12,210 nucleotides of DNA, from positions 1-12,210 of the forward strand of contig JACCUC010000140.1 of assembly GCA_013812065.1 (NCBI GenBank), written 5' to 3'. The stretch comes from Thermoleophilaceae bacterium. GTDB taxonomy: Bacteria; Actinomycetota; Thermoleophilia; Solirubrobacterales; Thermoleophilaceae. How positions within the stretch are numbered: the stretch's first letter is position 1; each line of letters starts with the position of its first letter. Below the pieces are notes generated by a model that was given only the letters and a program-made list of their open reading frames with translations, was not told where the DNA came from and ran no database searches. Positions 1 through 9,769 of the stretch are shown one piece after another. A program made the translations under genes and the position numbers.

Positions 1-1040
1 GGGAGGTCGTCTTCAACACCGCGATGTCGGGCTATCAGGAGGCCGTCACCGACCCGAGCTACCGCGGCCAGATCCTCGTCTTCACCTACCCGCTCGTCGG
101 AAACTACGGGGTCTCGGCGCAGGCGCAGGAGTCGGACTCCGTGCACGTGCGCGGGGTGGTCATGCGCGAGGGAATCGACCGCGAGGACGCGGCCGGGGCG
201 GAGGGGGGCTGGCTCACCTGGCTCGCCGACTGCGGGATCCCGGCGCTCGTCGGGATCGACACCCGAGCGCTCGTCCGCCACATACGCGACAAGGGAGCGA
301 TGCGGGGCGGGATCTTCGCAGCGGACGTGTCGGAGCGCGAGGCGATGGACCGGGTCCGCGCCGAGCCGCCGATGAGCGGACAGGACCTGGCCGGAGAGGT
401 TTCTCCGGCCGAGCCGATCTTCCTCGATCCCGACAACTCCGGGCCGCGAATCGTGGCGATCGACACCGGGATCAAGGACTCGATCGTCGAGCACCTGCGC
501 CGCCGGGGAGTGCGCCTCGAGCTCCACCCCTGCCGTGCGAGCGCCGGCGACCTGCTCGCCCGCTCGCCCGACGCCGTCCTCCTGGCCAATGGCCCCGGCG
601 ACCCCGCGGCGCTCGACCACGTGGTCGCCACCGTGCGCGATCTGGTCGGCAAGGTGCCGGTGTTCGGCATCTGCATGGGCCACCAGCTCCTGTGCCGGGC
701 GGTCGGACTCGGCACGTTCAAGCTGCCCTTCGGCCACCGCGGCTCGAACCATCCCGTCAAGGACCTCTCGAGCGGCCGGATCGACATCACGTCGCAGAAC
801 CACGGCTTCGCGGTGATGGGGCCGGGAGGCGAGGAGAAGATGCTGACCGACGAGCCCGTCCGCTGGGAGACCGACTTCGGCGCCGCGGAGCTCTCGCATG
901 TGAACCTCTACGACCGCACGGTCGAGGGGCTCGTGCTGCGCGACGTGGCGGGGGCGACGGCGCAGTACCACCCCGAGGCGGGGCCGGGGCCCAACGACGC
1001 CACGTATCTGTTCGACCGCTACCTGGAGCTCGTGAGCTGA
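1..1040 (+). CDS. carA: carbamoyl-phosphate synthase small subunit (glutaminase), 5'-truncated
   Basis: This is the glutamine amidotransferase subunit of carbamoyl-phosphate synthase, which hydrolyses glutamine and passes ammonia to CarB for pyrimidine and arginine synthesis. The reading frame is open from the window edge: the codons before the ATG at 24 read EVVFNTA and join directly to MSGYQEAVTDPSY, a conserved CarA segment. That ATG is therefore internal and the true start lies upstream. The class I amidotransferase domain shows the nucleophile elbow FGICMGHQLL, with the catalytic Cys codon at 672-674. FGHRGSNHPVK and the QNHGFAV segment follow, and the catalytic His-Glu pair is in QYHPEAGPGP near the C-terminus. 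The stop TGA at 1038-1040 is 9 nt before carB, so the two are surely cotranscribed. Only the N-terminal tip appears to be missing. Confidence 0.97.
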   Translation, partial: EVVFNTAMSGYQEAVTDPSYRGQILVFTYPLVGNYGVSAQAQESDSVHVRGVVMREGIDREDAAGAEGGWLTWLADCGIPALVGIDTRALVRHIRDKGAMRGGIFAADVSEREAMDRVRAEPPMSGQDLAGEVSPAEPIFLDPDNSGPRIVAIDTGIKDSIVEHLRRRGVRLELHPCRASAGDLLARSPDAVLLANGPGDPAALDHVVATVRDLVGKVPVFGICMGHQLLCRAVGLGTFKLPFGHRGSNHPVKDLSSGRIDITSQNHGFAVMGPGGEEKMLTDEPVRWETDFGAAELSHVNLYDRTVEGLVLRDVAGATAQYHPEAGPGPNDATYLFDRYLELVS

Positions 1041-1049
1041 GCTGAGCCC

Positions 1050-4192
<3,143 letters not shown>

Positions 4193-4196
<4 letters not shown>

Positions 4197-5053
4197 GCCT
4201 CGACCCCGAGGTGCTCGCGACCTACGAGCGGCGAACCTGCGCTCCGTTCGGACGCCGTCGCGCCTGCGTTGTGGGGGGCGAGGACCACGGTGCCTACCGT
4301 CTGCTCTGGGCCGCCGACCCCGGCGGTCCCGCCGATCCCTGCCCCGGCCAGTTCTACATGCTCGCCGCGGCCTCGGGCTGGGGCGGGAGCGACGGGCGGC
4401 CCTACCTTCCGCGCGCCTTCTCCCACGCCCGCGTCGCGCCTGACCCGGACGGCCCTCATCGCCTCGGCTTCCTGCTCGAGGCCGTCGGGCCCGGGACCGA
4501 CCGACTCGCCGCCCTCGCTACCGGGGAGGAGCTCTGGCTATCCGGTCCGTTCGGAACCGGCTTTCGACCGCCCGACCCCGCCTCGCACGCGGGTCGAGCC
4601 GTGCTCGCCGGCGGTGGAATCGGCATCGCGCCGATCCTGACCCTCGCGGACGAGCTCGGCCGGGACGCCACCGTCCTGCTCGGCTTTCGGACCGCCCGTC
4701 ACGCCGCCGCGGCGAACCTCTTCGACGTCAAGCCCCGCGTCGCCACCGACGACGGGTCGGTCGGGCGCCACGCGCTCGTCACCGACGTCCTGCACGACGA
4801 GCTCGACCGCGACGCTCGCGCCACCGTCTTCGCCTGCGGGCCGCCGCCCATGCTCGAGGCCGTGCGAGCCCTCTGCGCCGCCCGGGGGGTCGAGGCCCAG
4901 CTCGCGCTCGAGTCGGGCATGGCCTGCGGCTACGGAGCCTGCTTTGGCTGCGTGGTCCCGACCCGCGACGGCTTCCTGCGCCTGTGCCTGGACGGACCCG
5001 TGCTCGACGCCGCCCGGCTCGAGACCGCGCTCTTCGAGGGGGCGGGGCACTGA
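4193..5053 (+). CDS. pyrK: dihydroorotate dehydrogenase electron-transfer subunit
   Basis: This is the FAD/[2Fe-2S] subunit that carries electrons from PyrD to NAD+ in class 1B dihydroorotate dehydrogenase. The ATG at 4193 overlaps the carB stop (ATGA) and gives 286 residues. The open frame continues upstream inside carB, but that part is an arginine-rich shadow. From the N-terminus there is a ferredoxin-reductase-type flavin domain (PGQFYML at 51-57, LPRAFSHAR at 72-80), a nucleotide-binding segment (AVLAGGGIGIAPILTLADELG, about 136-156) and the CGPPPML motif (215-221). The iron-sulfur cluster cysteines are C245, C250, C253 and C265, with C-x4-C-x2-C-x11-C spacing as in PyrK. Related sulfide dehydrogenase subunits look similar, but the adjacent pyrD fixes the assignment. 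Confidence 0.95.
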
Positions 5054-6066
5054 CGGGCGGGGCGGACTCATCCCTCGGCGGTCCCGGGGAGACCGCCAGC
5101 CGGAACGGCAGGCTGCCAGCCGGCCTCCCGCCGGTCGACCTCGGCGGCGTCCACCTGGCCGGGCCCGTCCTCAACGGCTCCGGCACCTTCGACGCGATCG
5201 CCGCCTGGCGTGCGTTCGGCGACGAGCTCGTCGAGCGGTTTCCCTTCCACGCGTTCGTCTCGAAGACGATCACCCTCGCTCCCCGCGCCGGCAACCCCCC
5301 GCCGCGTCTCTGGGAGACCGCGGCCGGCCTGCTCAACTCGATCGGGCTCCCGAACAAGGGCCTCGAGGGCTTTCTGGCCGAGGACCTGCCGATCCTCGCA
5401 CGCCTCCCGGTGCCGCTCGTCGTCTCGGTGATGGGGTTCGACCGCAGCGAGCTCGCCGAGCTCGTCGCCGGCGTGGGCGCTCGGCCCGAGGTTGCGCTGG
5501 TCGAGCTCAACTTCTCCTGCCCGAACGTGAAGACCGGCCTCGAGATGGGCGCCGAGCCGAGCGAAGCGGCCCGCGCGGTGGCGAACGTGCGCTCCCTCAG
5601 CGACGCCCCGCTCATCGTCAAGCTGAGCCCGACCGCCGCCGAGCCCGCGGCGGTGGCGGCGGCGGCGGCGGGTGCCGGAGCCGACGCGGTCTCGCTCATC
5701 AACACCCTCAGCGGCACCGCCCTCGACCCACGCACCCGCCGCCCGTGGCTCGGCGGCGGCGGAGGCGGCCTCTCGGGACCCGCCGTCCGTTCGGTGGCGC
5801 TCGGCCAGGTGGCCGCCGTCGCCCAGGGGGTGAGCGTGCCCGTGATCGGCATGGGCGGGGTCGCGAGCGGCGCCCACGCCGCCGACCTGCTCGCCGCCGG
5901 CGCGACCGCGGTGGCCGTCGGTACCGAGAGCTTCCGCGACCCGCGGGCCGGGGGACGAATCTCGGAAGAGCTCGCCGAGCTCCTCGCTCAGAGCGGCTTT
6001 TCGAGCCGGCCGGATCCGGCGCCACGGCAGCCGCTGCACGCGAAATCCCCTGCAAACCGGCTGTAA
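4984..6066 (+). CDS. pyrD: dihydroorotate dehydrogenase, class 1B catalytic subunit (start uncertain)
   Basis: This FMN enzyme oxidises dihydroorotate to orotate, the fourth step of UMP synthesis, and passes electrons to PyrK. Conserved landmarks are LNGSGTF (63-69), KTITL (94-98, flavin and substrate contacts), NSIGLPN (118-124) and ELNFSCPN (174-181). C179 in the last of these is the catalytic base of class 1 enzymes. An FMN-phosphate loop, GMGGV, and AVAVGTESF follow. Numbering is from GTG 4984, the only in-frame ATG/GTG/TTG upstream of the conserved core. That start has no ribosome site and overlaps pyrK by 70 nt, and its first 22 residues are arginine-rich. A CTG at 5050 overlaps the pyrK stop (CTGA) and follows GAGG at 5037-5040, so it is a credible alternative start. 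The usual N-x-T-G-G before LSGP is replaced by six glycines. Confidence 0.94.
   Translation: MPGRTRARRRPARDRALRGGGALTGGADSSLGGPGETASRNGRLPAGLPPVDLGGVHLAGPVLNGSGTFDAIAAWRAFGDELVERFPFHAFVSKTITLAPRAGNPPPRLWETAAGLLNSIGLPNKGLEGFLAEDLPILARLPVPLVVSVMGFDRSELAELVAGVGARPEVALVELNFSCPNVKTGLEMGAEPSEAARAVANVRSLSDAPLIVKLSPTAAEPAAVAAAAAGAGADAVSLINTLSGTALDPRTRRPWLGGGGGGLSGPAVRSVALGQVAAVAQGVSVPVIGMGGVASGAHAADLLAAGATAVAVGTESFRDPRAGGRISEELAELLAQSGFSSRPDPAPRQPLHAKSPANRL
5647..5670 (+). repeat. GCG triplet run inside pyrD
   Basis: Two GCG codons, one GTG and five more GCG codons encode an alanine run (AAVAAAAA) in a helix of PyrD. It is a short in-frame simple repeat, typical of high-GC coding sequence and possibly length-variable between strains. 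Confidence 0.7.
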
Positions 6067-6178
6067 ACCGTCAACCCATACTCGAAGGGCGCAGGCTTAG
6101 GTCGAGGTAGAGGCTTTTTTCGGCGGGAACGGTCTGCGGAGGCCTTTGGCCGCTTCGATGCCTGTAGAATCGCCGCGC
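6067..6178 (+). other. intergenic region between pyrD and mihF
   Basis: This 112-nt gap separates the pyrimidine genes from the mihF-gmk-rpoZ group. It contains a run of six T at 6115-6120, but the bases before it cannot form a G/C-rich stem, so I do not call an intrinsic terminator. It also holds a Shine-Dalgarno-like GGAGG at 6138-6142 and a -10-like hexamer at 6165-6170. The upstream half is less GC-rich than the surrounding genes, as expected for a promoter region. Confidence 0.6.
6165..6170 (+). promoter_or_regulatory. candidate -10 element of mihF
   Basis: TAGAAT fits the TANNNT pattern of a housekeeping sigma -10 box and stands out in very GC-rich sequence. Transcription starting 7-9 nt downstream would begin at about 6177-6179, on or next to the ATG at 6179, giving a leaderless mRNA. 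No convincing TTGACA-like -35 box is seen at 16-18 nt spacing, so this is a suggestion only. Confidence 0.45.
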
Positions 6179-6535
6179 ATGTCGCCGGCTGCCCCCTCGT
6201 CGCCCACGACCGCCTCCGGACGGTCCGGCGCGCCGCCGGAGCGCTCGTTCGCGCAGCAGATGGACGCGCTGCAGCGGGCCAACGAGATCCGTAGCGCGCG
6301 CGCCCAGCTCAAGCGCGAGCTCAAGGCCGGTCGCGTGCACATCCACGGCGTCCTCCTCGATCCGCCGGAGTACCTGCAGAACGCCAAGGTCTCCGAGCTG
6401 CTGCTCTCGGTGCCGAAGTACGGCCGCGTGAAGGTCAACCGGCTGCTCACCCAGTGCCGGATCTCGCCGAGCAAGACGCTGGGTGGCCTCTCCGAGCGCC
6501 AGCGTCACGAGCTCGTCGGCAACCTCCGGCGATAG
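6179..6535 (+). CDS. mihF: actinobacterial integration host factor (mIHF-like)
   Basis: This is a small basic nucleoid-associated DNA-binding protein, unrelated in fold to proteobacterial IHF. The assignment rests on the conserved helical core (about residues 22-118), with FAQQMDALQRANEIRSARA, LKRELKAG, SELLLSVPKYG, VKVNRLLTQCRISPSKT and the C-terminal GGLSERQRHELVGNL. It rests also on its place just upstream of gmk, where actinobacteria carry this gene. The family binds DNA through an H2TH-type helical module. I chose ATG 6179 (118 residues) because of the -10-like hexamer just before it. ATG 6158 and TTG 6146 are in frame and would add 7 or 11 residues. All variants share a Ser/Pro/Ala-rich, probably disordered N-terminus. 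The stop is 17 nt before gmk. Confidence 0.9.
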   Translation: MSPAAPSSPTTASGRSGAPPERSFAQQMDALQRANEIRSARAQLKRELKAGRVHIHGVLLDPPEYLQNAKVSELLLSVPKYGRVKVNRLLTQCRISPSKTLGGLSERQRHELVGNLRR

Positions 6536-6552
6536 GCGCGCGACCTGCTCAC

Positions 6553-7149
6553 GTGCTCGTCGTCACCGGCCCCTCGGGGGTCGGGAAGGGAACGCTGATC
6601 CGCGCTCTGCGCGAGCGCTTTCCCGGGCTCGAGCTGTCGATCTCGGCCACGACGCGGTCGGAGCGCCCGGGCGAGGTCGACGGGCGCGACTACTGGTTCC
6701 TGTCGCCCGAGGAGTTCGAGCGGCGGGTCGCCGCCGACGCGTTCCTGGAGCACGCGACCTATGCCGGCAACCGCTACGGGACGCCGCGCTCGGAGATCGA
6801 GCGCACGGCTCCCCGGCCCGGGAGCGGCGACCCCCCCGAGGGAGTCGCCGGGCTCGTGCTCGAGATCGAGGTCCAAGGTGCGCGGCAGGTGCGCGGAGCT
6901 CTCCCCGAGGCGGTCCAGGTGTTCGTCGCGCCGCCGTCGCTCGAGGCTCTGCGCACCCGGCTCGCCGGTCGCGGCAGCGACTCCTCCCGGCAGATCGAGG
7001 ACCGCCTCGAGGTCGCTCGGCGAGAGCTCGGCGCCCGAGACGAATTCGAGCACGTGATCGTCAACGACCGCCTCGAGCGCGCCGCCGAGGAGCTCGCCGA
7101 GCTCGTCGCTAGAGTCTGGGATTCGTCCCGTGAAAGGAACCTGACGTGA
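6553..7149 (+). CDS. gmk: guanylate kinase
   Basis: Guanylate kinase phosphorylates GMP to GDP with ATP, feeding GTP and dGTP pools. GTG 6553 gives 198 residues and places the P-loop GPSGVGKG at residues 6-13, as usual. The frame is open upstream to 6454, but that would overlap mihF by 82 nt, and no other start lies between. The GMP-binding segment TTRSERPGEVDGRDYWF and the family signature LEIEVQGARQVR are present. Between RYGTPRSEIE and LVLEIEVQGA there is a Pro/Gly-rich stretch (about ten residues) longer than in typical homologues, in the lid region. The stop overlaps the rpoZ start as GTGA, so the two genes are translationally coupled. Confidence 0.95.
   Translation: MLVVTGPSGVGKGTLIRALRERFPGLELSISATTRSERPGEVDGRDYWFLSPEEFERRVAADAFLEHATYAGNRYGTPRSEIERTAPRPGSGDPPEGVAGLVLEIEVQGARQVRGALPEAVQVFVAPPSLEALRTRLAGRGSDSSRQIEDRLEVARRELGARDEFEHVIVNDRLERAAEELAELVARVWDSSRERNLT
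7133..7139 (+). promoter_or_regulatory. ribosome binding site of rpoZ
   Basis: AAAGGAA lies 6 nt before the GTG at 7146 and inside the last codons of gmk. It supports GTG 7146 as the rpoZ start, and the coupling of rpoZ translation to gmk. Confidence 0.65.
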
Positions 7150-7382
7150 TCAAGCCCCGCCTCGACACCATCGTCGCCGAGAACCGCGCCGACTCTCACT
7201 ACGCCGCCGTGATCATCGCCGCCAAGCGGGCACGCCAGATCAACTCCTACTACCAGAGCCTCGGCGAGGGGGCCTTCGAGGAGCACGTCCCTCCGATGGT
7301 CGAGACGACCTCGAAGAACTACCTCAAGATCGCGCTCGATGAGATCGTGGCCGACAAGCTGCGGTATCGCTACGGGCGTTAG
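7146..7382 (+). CDS. rpoZ: RNA polymerase omega subunit
   Basis: Omega is the small RNA polymerase subunit that chaperones beta-prime folding and assembly. The 78-residue product starts at GTG 7146 and overlaps gmk by 4 nt. The omega core is clear: the N-terminal KPRLDTIVAENRADSHYAAVIIAAKR region with its AAKRARQIN segment, which contacts beta-prime, and the C-terminal SKNYLKIALDEIVADKL motif, where actinobacterial omegas read similarly. The gmk-rpoZ pairing is widely conserved. No stringent-response feature can be judged from the sequence. A TAGAGT hexamer at 7110-7115 inside gmk could be an internal -10, but it lacks a -35 partner. Confidence 0.96.
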   Translation: MIKPRLDTIVAENRADSHYAAVIIAAKRARQINSYYQSLGEGAFEEHVPPMVETTSKNYLKIALDEIVADKLRYRYGR

Positions 7383-7500
7383 CCGGAGAGCCGCGGTGGC
7401 CGGACCGGCGACCTTGGAAGCTATCTCACCAGGTACGCACGCCCGGATGCACGTCCCCATCGGGATAGCGTCTTAGGCGAGTGCCGCTGGGCCGGCCCGC
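7383..7500 (+). other. intergenic region upstream of coaBC with inverted repeats
   Basis: This 118-nt gap has no gene. It contains an 8-bp inverted repeat, GCTATCTC at 7420-7427 with GGGATAGC at 7462-7469 (one G-T pair), enclosing 34 nt. A second possible pairing inside it, CCCGGAT with ATCGGG, shares the GGG and would compete. Two GC palindromes flank the region: GCCGGACCGGC at 7399-7409 and GGGCCGGCCC at 7489-7498, the latter ending 2 nt before the coaBC start. TAGCGT at 7466-7471 could be a -10. I recognise no known riboswitch, and no T-run follows the stems. Confidence 0.5.
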
Positions 7501-8802
7501 GTGGCGCGCATCCTCCTCGGGGTCTGCGGCGGTATCGCCGCCTACAAAGCCGTCGAGCTGACTCGCCTCGCGATCGTCGCGGGGCACTCGGTGCGGGTCA
7601 TCCAGACGGAGGCCGCCGAGCGCTTCGTCGGCCGGGCGACCTTCGAGGGCATCACCGGGGCGCCCGCGCTCGTCACCGAGTGGGAGCGCGACCCCGCTCG
7701 CGGTGCGTACCCGGGCGACCCGGCGCCCGACCACGCCCCGATCTCCCACCTCGACCTCGTGGGCCGCGCCGACATCCTTGCGATCGCGCCGGCCTCGGCG
7801 AACACGCTCGCCAAGCTCGCCGGGGGGATCGCCGACAACCTGCTGACCAGCGCGGCGCTGGCCTTGCGCGCGCCGCTGCTGCTCGCCCCGGCCATGAATG
7901 ACCGCATGTGGGAGCACCCCGCCACCCGGGCGAACCTGGGCATCCTCAGCGACCGCGGCGCCACCGTCCTCGAGCCCGAGACGGGCGCGCTCGCGTCGCG
8001 CGGAGAGTGGGGAGCGGGCCGCCTCCCCGACCCGCCGGTGGTGCTCGCGGCGATCGAGTCGGCGCTGGCACCGTCTCGGTCCGGCTACGCCCCACGCTCG
8101 CTCGACGGGCTGCGGGTGCTCGTGACCGCCGGTGGCACGCGGGAGCCGATCGATGCGGTGCGTTTCGTCGGCAACCGCTCCTCGGGGCGGATGGGCTTCG
8201 CCCTCGCCGAGGAGGCGGCTCGCCGAGGGGCCGAGACGAGCGTCATCGCCGCCAACGTCGACCTCCGCCGGGCCGGAGGGATCCGGTACCGCGATGTGGT
8301 CACCGCCCGCGAGCTCGCCGACGCCACCCGCGCCGAGCTCGCGGGCGCGGACGTCCTGCTCATGGCCGCTGCCGTGGCCGACTTCCGGCCCGCGGCCGCC
8401 GAAGGCGCAAAGATCGAAAAGGCCGGTCGCGGTGGCCTCGCCCTCGAGCTCGAGCCGACCGAAGACGTGCTGTCGGCGGTGGCGCAGGAGCGGCGCAGCG
8501 ACCAGACCGTCGTGGGCTTCGCCGCCGAGCACGGAGCCGGAGCACTCGGGCGCGCGCGCGCGAAGCTCGCGCGCAAGCGCCTCGACGCCATCGTCCTGAA
8601 CGACGTCTCGGGCGAGGGGATCGGCTTCGAGGCCGAAGACAACGCGGTGACGATCCTCACCGCCGAGGAGGAGCGAGACGTTCCACGAGCGTCCAAGCCG
8701 GAGGTGGCGCGAGCGATCCTCGACGCTGTCGAGTCGGTGCGGGCTGGGGCGGGTGCTCGGCGAACCGCCGCGGCGGGGTCGGGAGCCTCGGAAGCGCGAT
8801 GA
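7501..8802 (+). CDS. coaBC: bifunctional phosphopantothenoylcysteine decarboxylase / phosphopantothenate-cysteine ligase
   Basis: This fused enzyme makes 4'-phosphopantetheine, a coenzyme A precursor, from phosphopantothenate and cysteine. The product is 433 residues from GTG 7501, with no clear ribosome site. The N-terminal flavoprotein CoaC domain (about 1-190) has GVCGGIAAYKAVEL, the catalytic His at H83 (ISHLDL) and PAMN at 130-133. The CoaB domain (about 203-415) has VTAGGTREPIDAVRFVGNRSSGRMG with N225, AAVADFRP (290-297) and KIEK (304-307). The flap that normally contributes a catalytic cysteine (LACG-x2-G-x-GR in many homologues) reads LASRGEWGAGR here, with S166 in its place and one extra residue. 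The last 25 residues are low complexity. The stop overlaps the TPR gene as ATGA. Confidence 0.95.
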   Translation: MARILLGVCGGIAAYKAVELTRLAIVAGHSVRVIQTEAAERFVGRATFEGITGAPALVTEWERDPARGAYPGDPAPDHAPISHLDLVGRADILAIAPASANTLAKLAGGIADNLLTSAALALRAPLLLAPAMNDRMWEHPATRANLGILSDRGATVLEPETGALASRGEWGAGRLPDPPVVLAAIESALAPSRSGYAPRSLDGLRVLVTAGGTREPIDAVRFVGNRSSGRMGFALAEEAARRGAETSVIAANVDLRRAGGIRYRDVVTARELADATRAELAGADVLLMAAAVADFRPAAAEGAKIEKAGRGGLALELEPTEDVLSAVAQERRSDQTVVGFAAEHGAGALGRARAKLARKRLDAIVLNDVSGEGIGFEAEDNAVTILTAEEERDVPRASKPEVARAILDAVESVRAGAGARRTAAAGSGASEAR

Positions 8803-9191
8803 GCCGCGACGAGCCGACGGGCGGCGACGCCCCCCACACCGAGGTCTACGACCTGTTCCGCCGCGGGAGCGCCCTGCTCGAGGCGCGCGACTACGAGGCC
8901 GCGGCCGTCCCGCTCGAGCGCGCCCGCCGTCTCGAGCCCGACAAAGCCTCGATCCGCGAGGCTCTGGGACGGGCCTACTTCCATGCCGGCCGCTACGCCG
9001 CCGCCCGCGACGAGTTCGCGGCCGTGGTCGAGGGGTCGCCGGTGAACGACTTCGCCCACTTCTGCCTCGGTCGCTCGCTCGAGAAGACCGGTCGCCGCGT
9101 CGAGGCGCGTCGTCATCTGACGCTGGCCGCCGGGCTGAGGCCCGACCGTGCCGACTACCGCGTCTACCTCAATCGCCTACGGTCGGGCTAG
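8799..9191 (+). CDS. small tetratricopeptide-repeat protein
   Basis: This is a 130-residue protein made almost entirely of helical TPR repeats, probably a cytoplasmic protein-protein adaptor, with no enzyme domain, signal peptide or membrane segment. Three repeats can be placed at roughly 15-48 (YDLFRRGSALLEARDYEAA), 49-82 (ASIREALGRAYFHAGRYAAA) and 83-116 (NDFAHFCLGRSLEKTGRRVEA). Each has the usual small residues at positions 8 and 20 and a closing Pro-like turn such as LEPDKA or LRPDRA. The ATG at 8799 overlaps the coaBC stop by 4 nt, so the gene is cotranscribed and probably coupled to coaBC. The partner and function are unknown. A role linked to CoA metabolism would be guesswork from position alone. 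Confidence 0.85.
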   Translation: MSRDEPTGGDAPHTEVYDLFRRGSALLEARDYEAAAVPLERARRLEPDKASIREALGRAYFHAGRYAAARDEFAAVVEGSPVNDFAHFCLGRSLEKTGRRVEARRHLTLAAGLRPDRADYRVYLNRLRSG

Positions 9192-9320
9192 CCGCCCGCG
9201 ACAGCAACGCGCGCTGCGCCGGCGCCGGGTCGCTCACCGCCGCCGCGTAGGCGTCGACCAGATCGACCGCGGACATGCCGGGGCACCGTACTCCCACGCG
9301 GCCTTGCGCCCGAGCGGCTC
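9192..9320 (+). other. intergenic region between the TPR gene and dtd
   Basis: This 129-nt gap has no + strand gene I can support, and no clear terminator or promoter. On the - strand a 35-codon frame starts at ATG 9276 and ends at TGA around 9169-9171, inside the TPR gene. It reads MSAVDLVDAYAAAVSDPAPA at its start, with a protein-like rather than Arg/Pro-rich composition. It has no recognisable domain and could be a chance frame or a remnant. Confidence 0.4.
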
Positions 9321-9761
9321 GTGCGCGCCCTGATCCAGCGGGTCTCCCGAGCCTCGGTGGCCGTCGACGGCGAGACGGTCGCCGCGATCGGCCCTGGCCT
9401 GCTGGTTCTCCTCGCGGTCGGGCGCGAGGATACCGAGGCCGTCGCCGACCGCCTCGCGCAGAAGGTCCTCGCCCTCCGGATCCTCGACGACGAGGCCGGG
9501 CGCATGAACCGCTCGGTGGCCGACGCCGGCGGGGAGATCCTGTGCGTGAGCCAGTTCACGCTGCTTGCCGACGCTCGCCGGGGCAGCCGTCCGAGCTTCG
9601 CCGGAGCCGCCCCGCCGGAGCTCGCCGAGCCGCTGTACGAGCGAGTGCGGACCGCGCTCGGGGCCCGGGGAGGCCGCTTCGGGGCGCACATGGCGGTCGA
9701 GCTCGTCAATGACGGCCCAGTCACCCTGCTCGTCGATATTACTGGCGCGACGGGGCTATAA
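9321..9761 (+). CDS. dtd: D-aminoacyl-tRNA deacylase
   Basis: Dtd removes D-amino acids (and mischarged glycine) from tRNA, recycling tRNA and protecting translation from the wrong stereoisomer. The product is 146 residues, the usual length, from GTG 9321. It opens with the family signature MRALIQRVSRASVAVDGE. It carries the catalytic-pocket SQFTL motif (77-81) and NDGPVT (130-135). The Gly-Pro at 132-133 is the cross-subunit cis-proline pair that rejects L-aminoacyl groups in the dimer. No Shine-Dalgarno is evident. It stands alone, 129 nt after the TPR gene, and its TAA stop lies inside the TATAAT hexamer of the next promoter, so it is the last gene before the rimP-nusA transcription unit. 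Confidence 0.96.
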   Translation: MRALIQRVSRASVAVDGETVAAIGPGLLVLLAVGREDTEAVADRLAQKVLALRILDDEAGRMNRSVADAGGEILCVSQFTLLADARRGSRPSFAGAAPPELAEPLYERVRTALGARGGRFGAHMAVELVNDGPVTLLVDITGATGL

Positions 9762-9762
9762 T
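9733..9762 (+). promoter_or_regulatory. sigma-70-type promoter for the rimP-nusA-infB cluster
   Basis: A perfect -10 consensus TATAAT at 9757-9762 is preceded by TCGATA at 9733-9738, four of six matches to TTGACA, with an 18-nt spacer. The -10 overlaps the dtd stop codon TAA (9759-9761). Transcription would start near A9770. This is the only full consensus -10 I noticed in the window. Confidence 0.7.
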
Positions 9763-9769
9763 CGGGTCC

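Noticed and set aside
4779..5852. Long - strand frames opposite pyrK and pyrD (also 104-790 opposite carA)
   Set aside because: These have a Ser/Arg/Pro/Ala-rich composition without domains and are fully antisense to conserved genes.
6115..6120. Intrinsic terminator after pyrD
   Set aside because: There is a T6 run, but the preceding bases do not form a stable G/C-rich stem.
6454..6552. gmk starting at GTG 6454
   Set aside because: It would overlap mihF by 82 nt and adds 33 residues unlike any guanylate kinase N-terminus. GTG 6553 places the P-loop normally.
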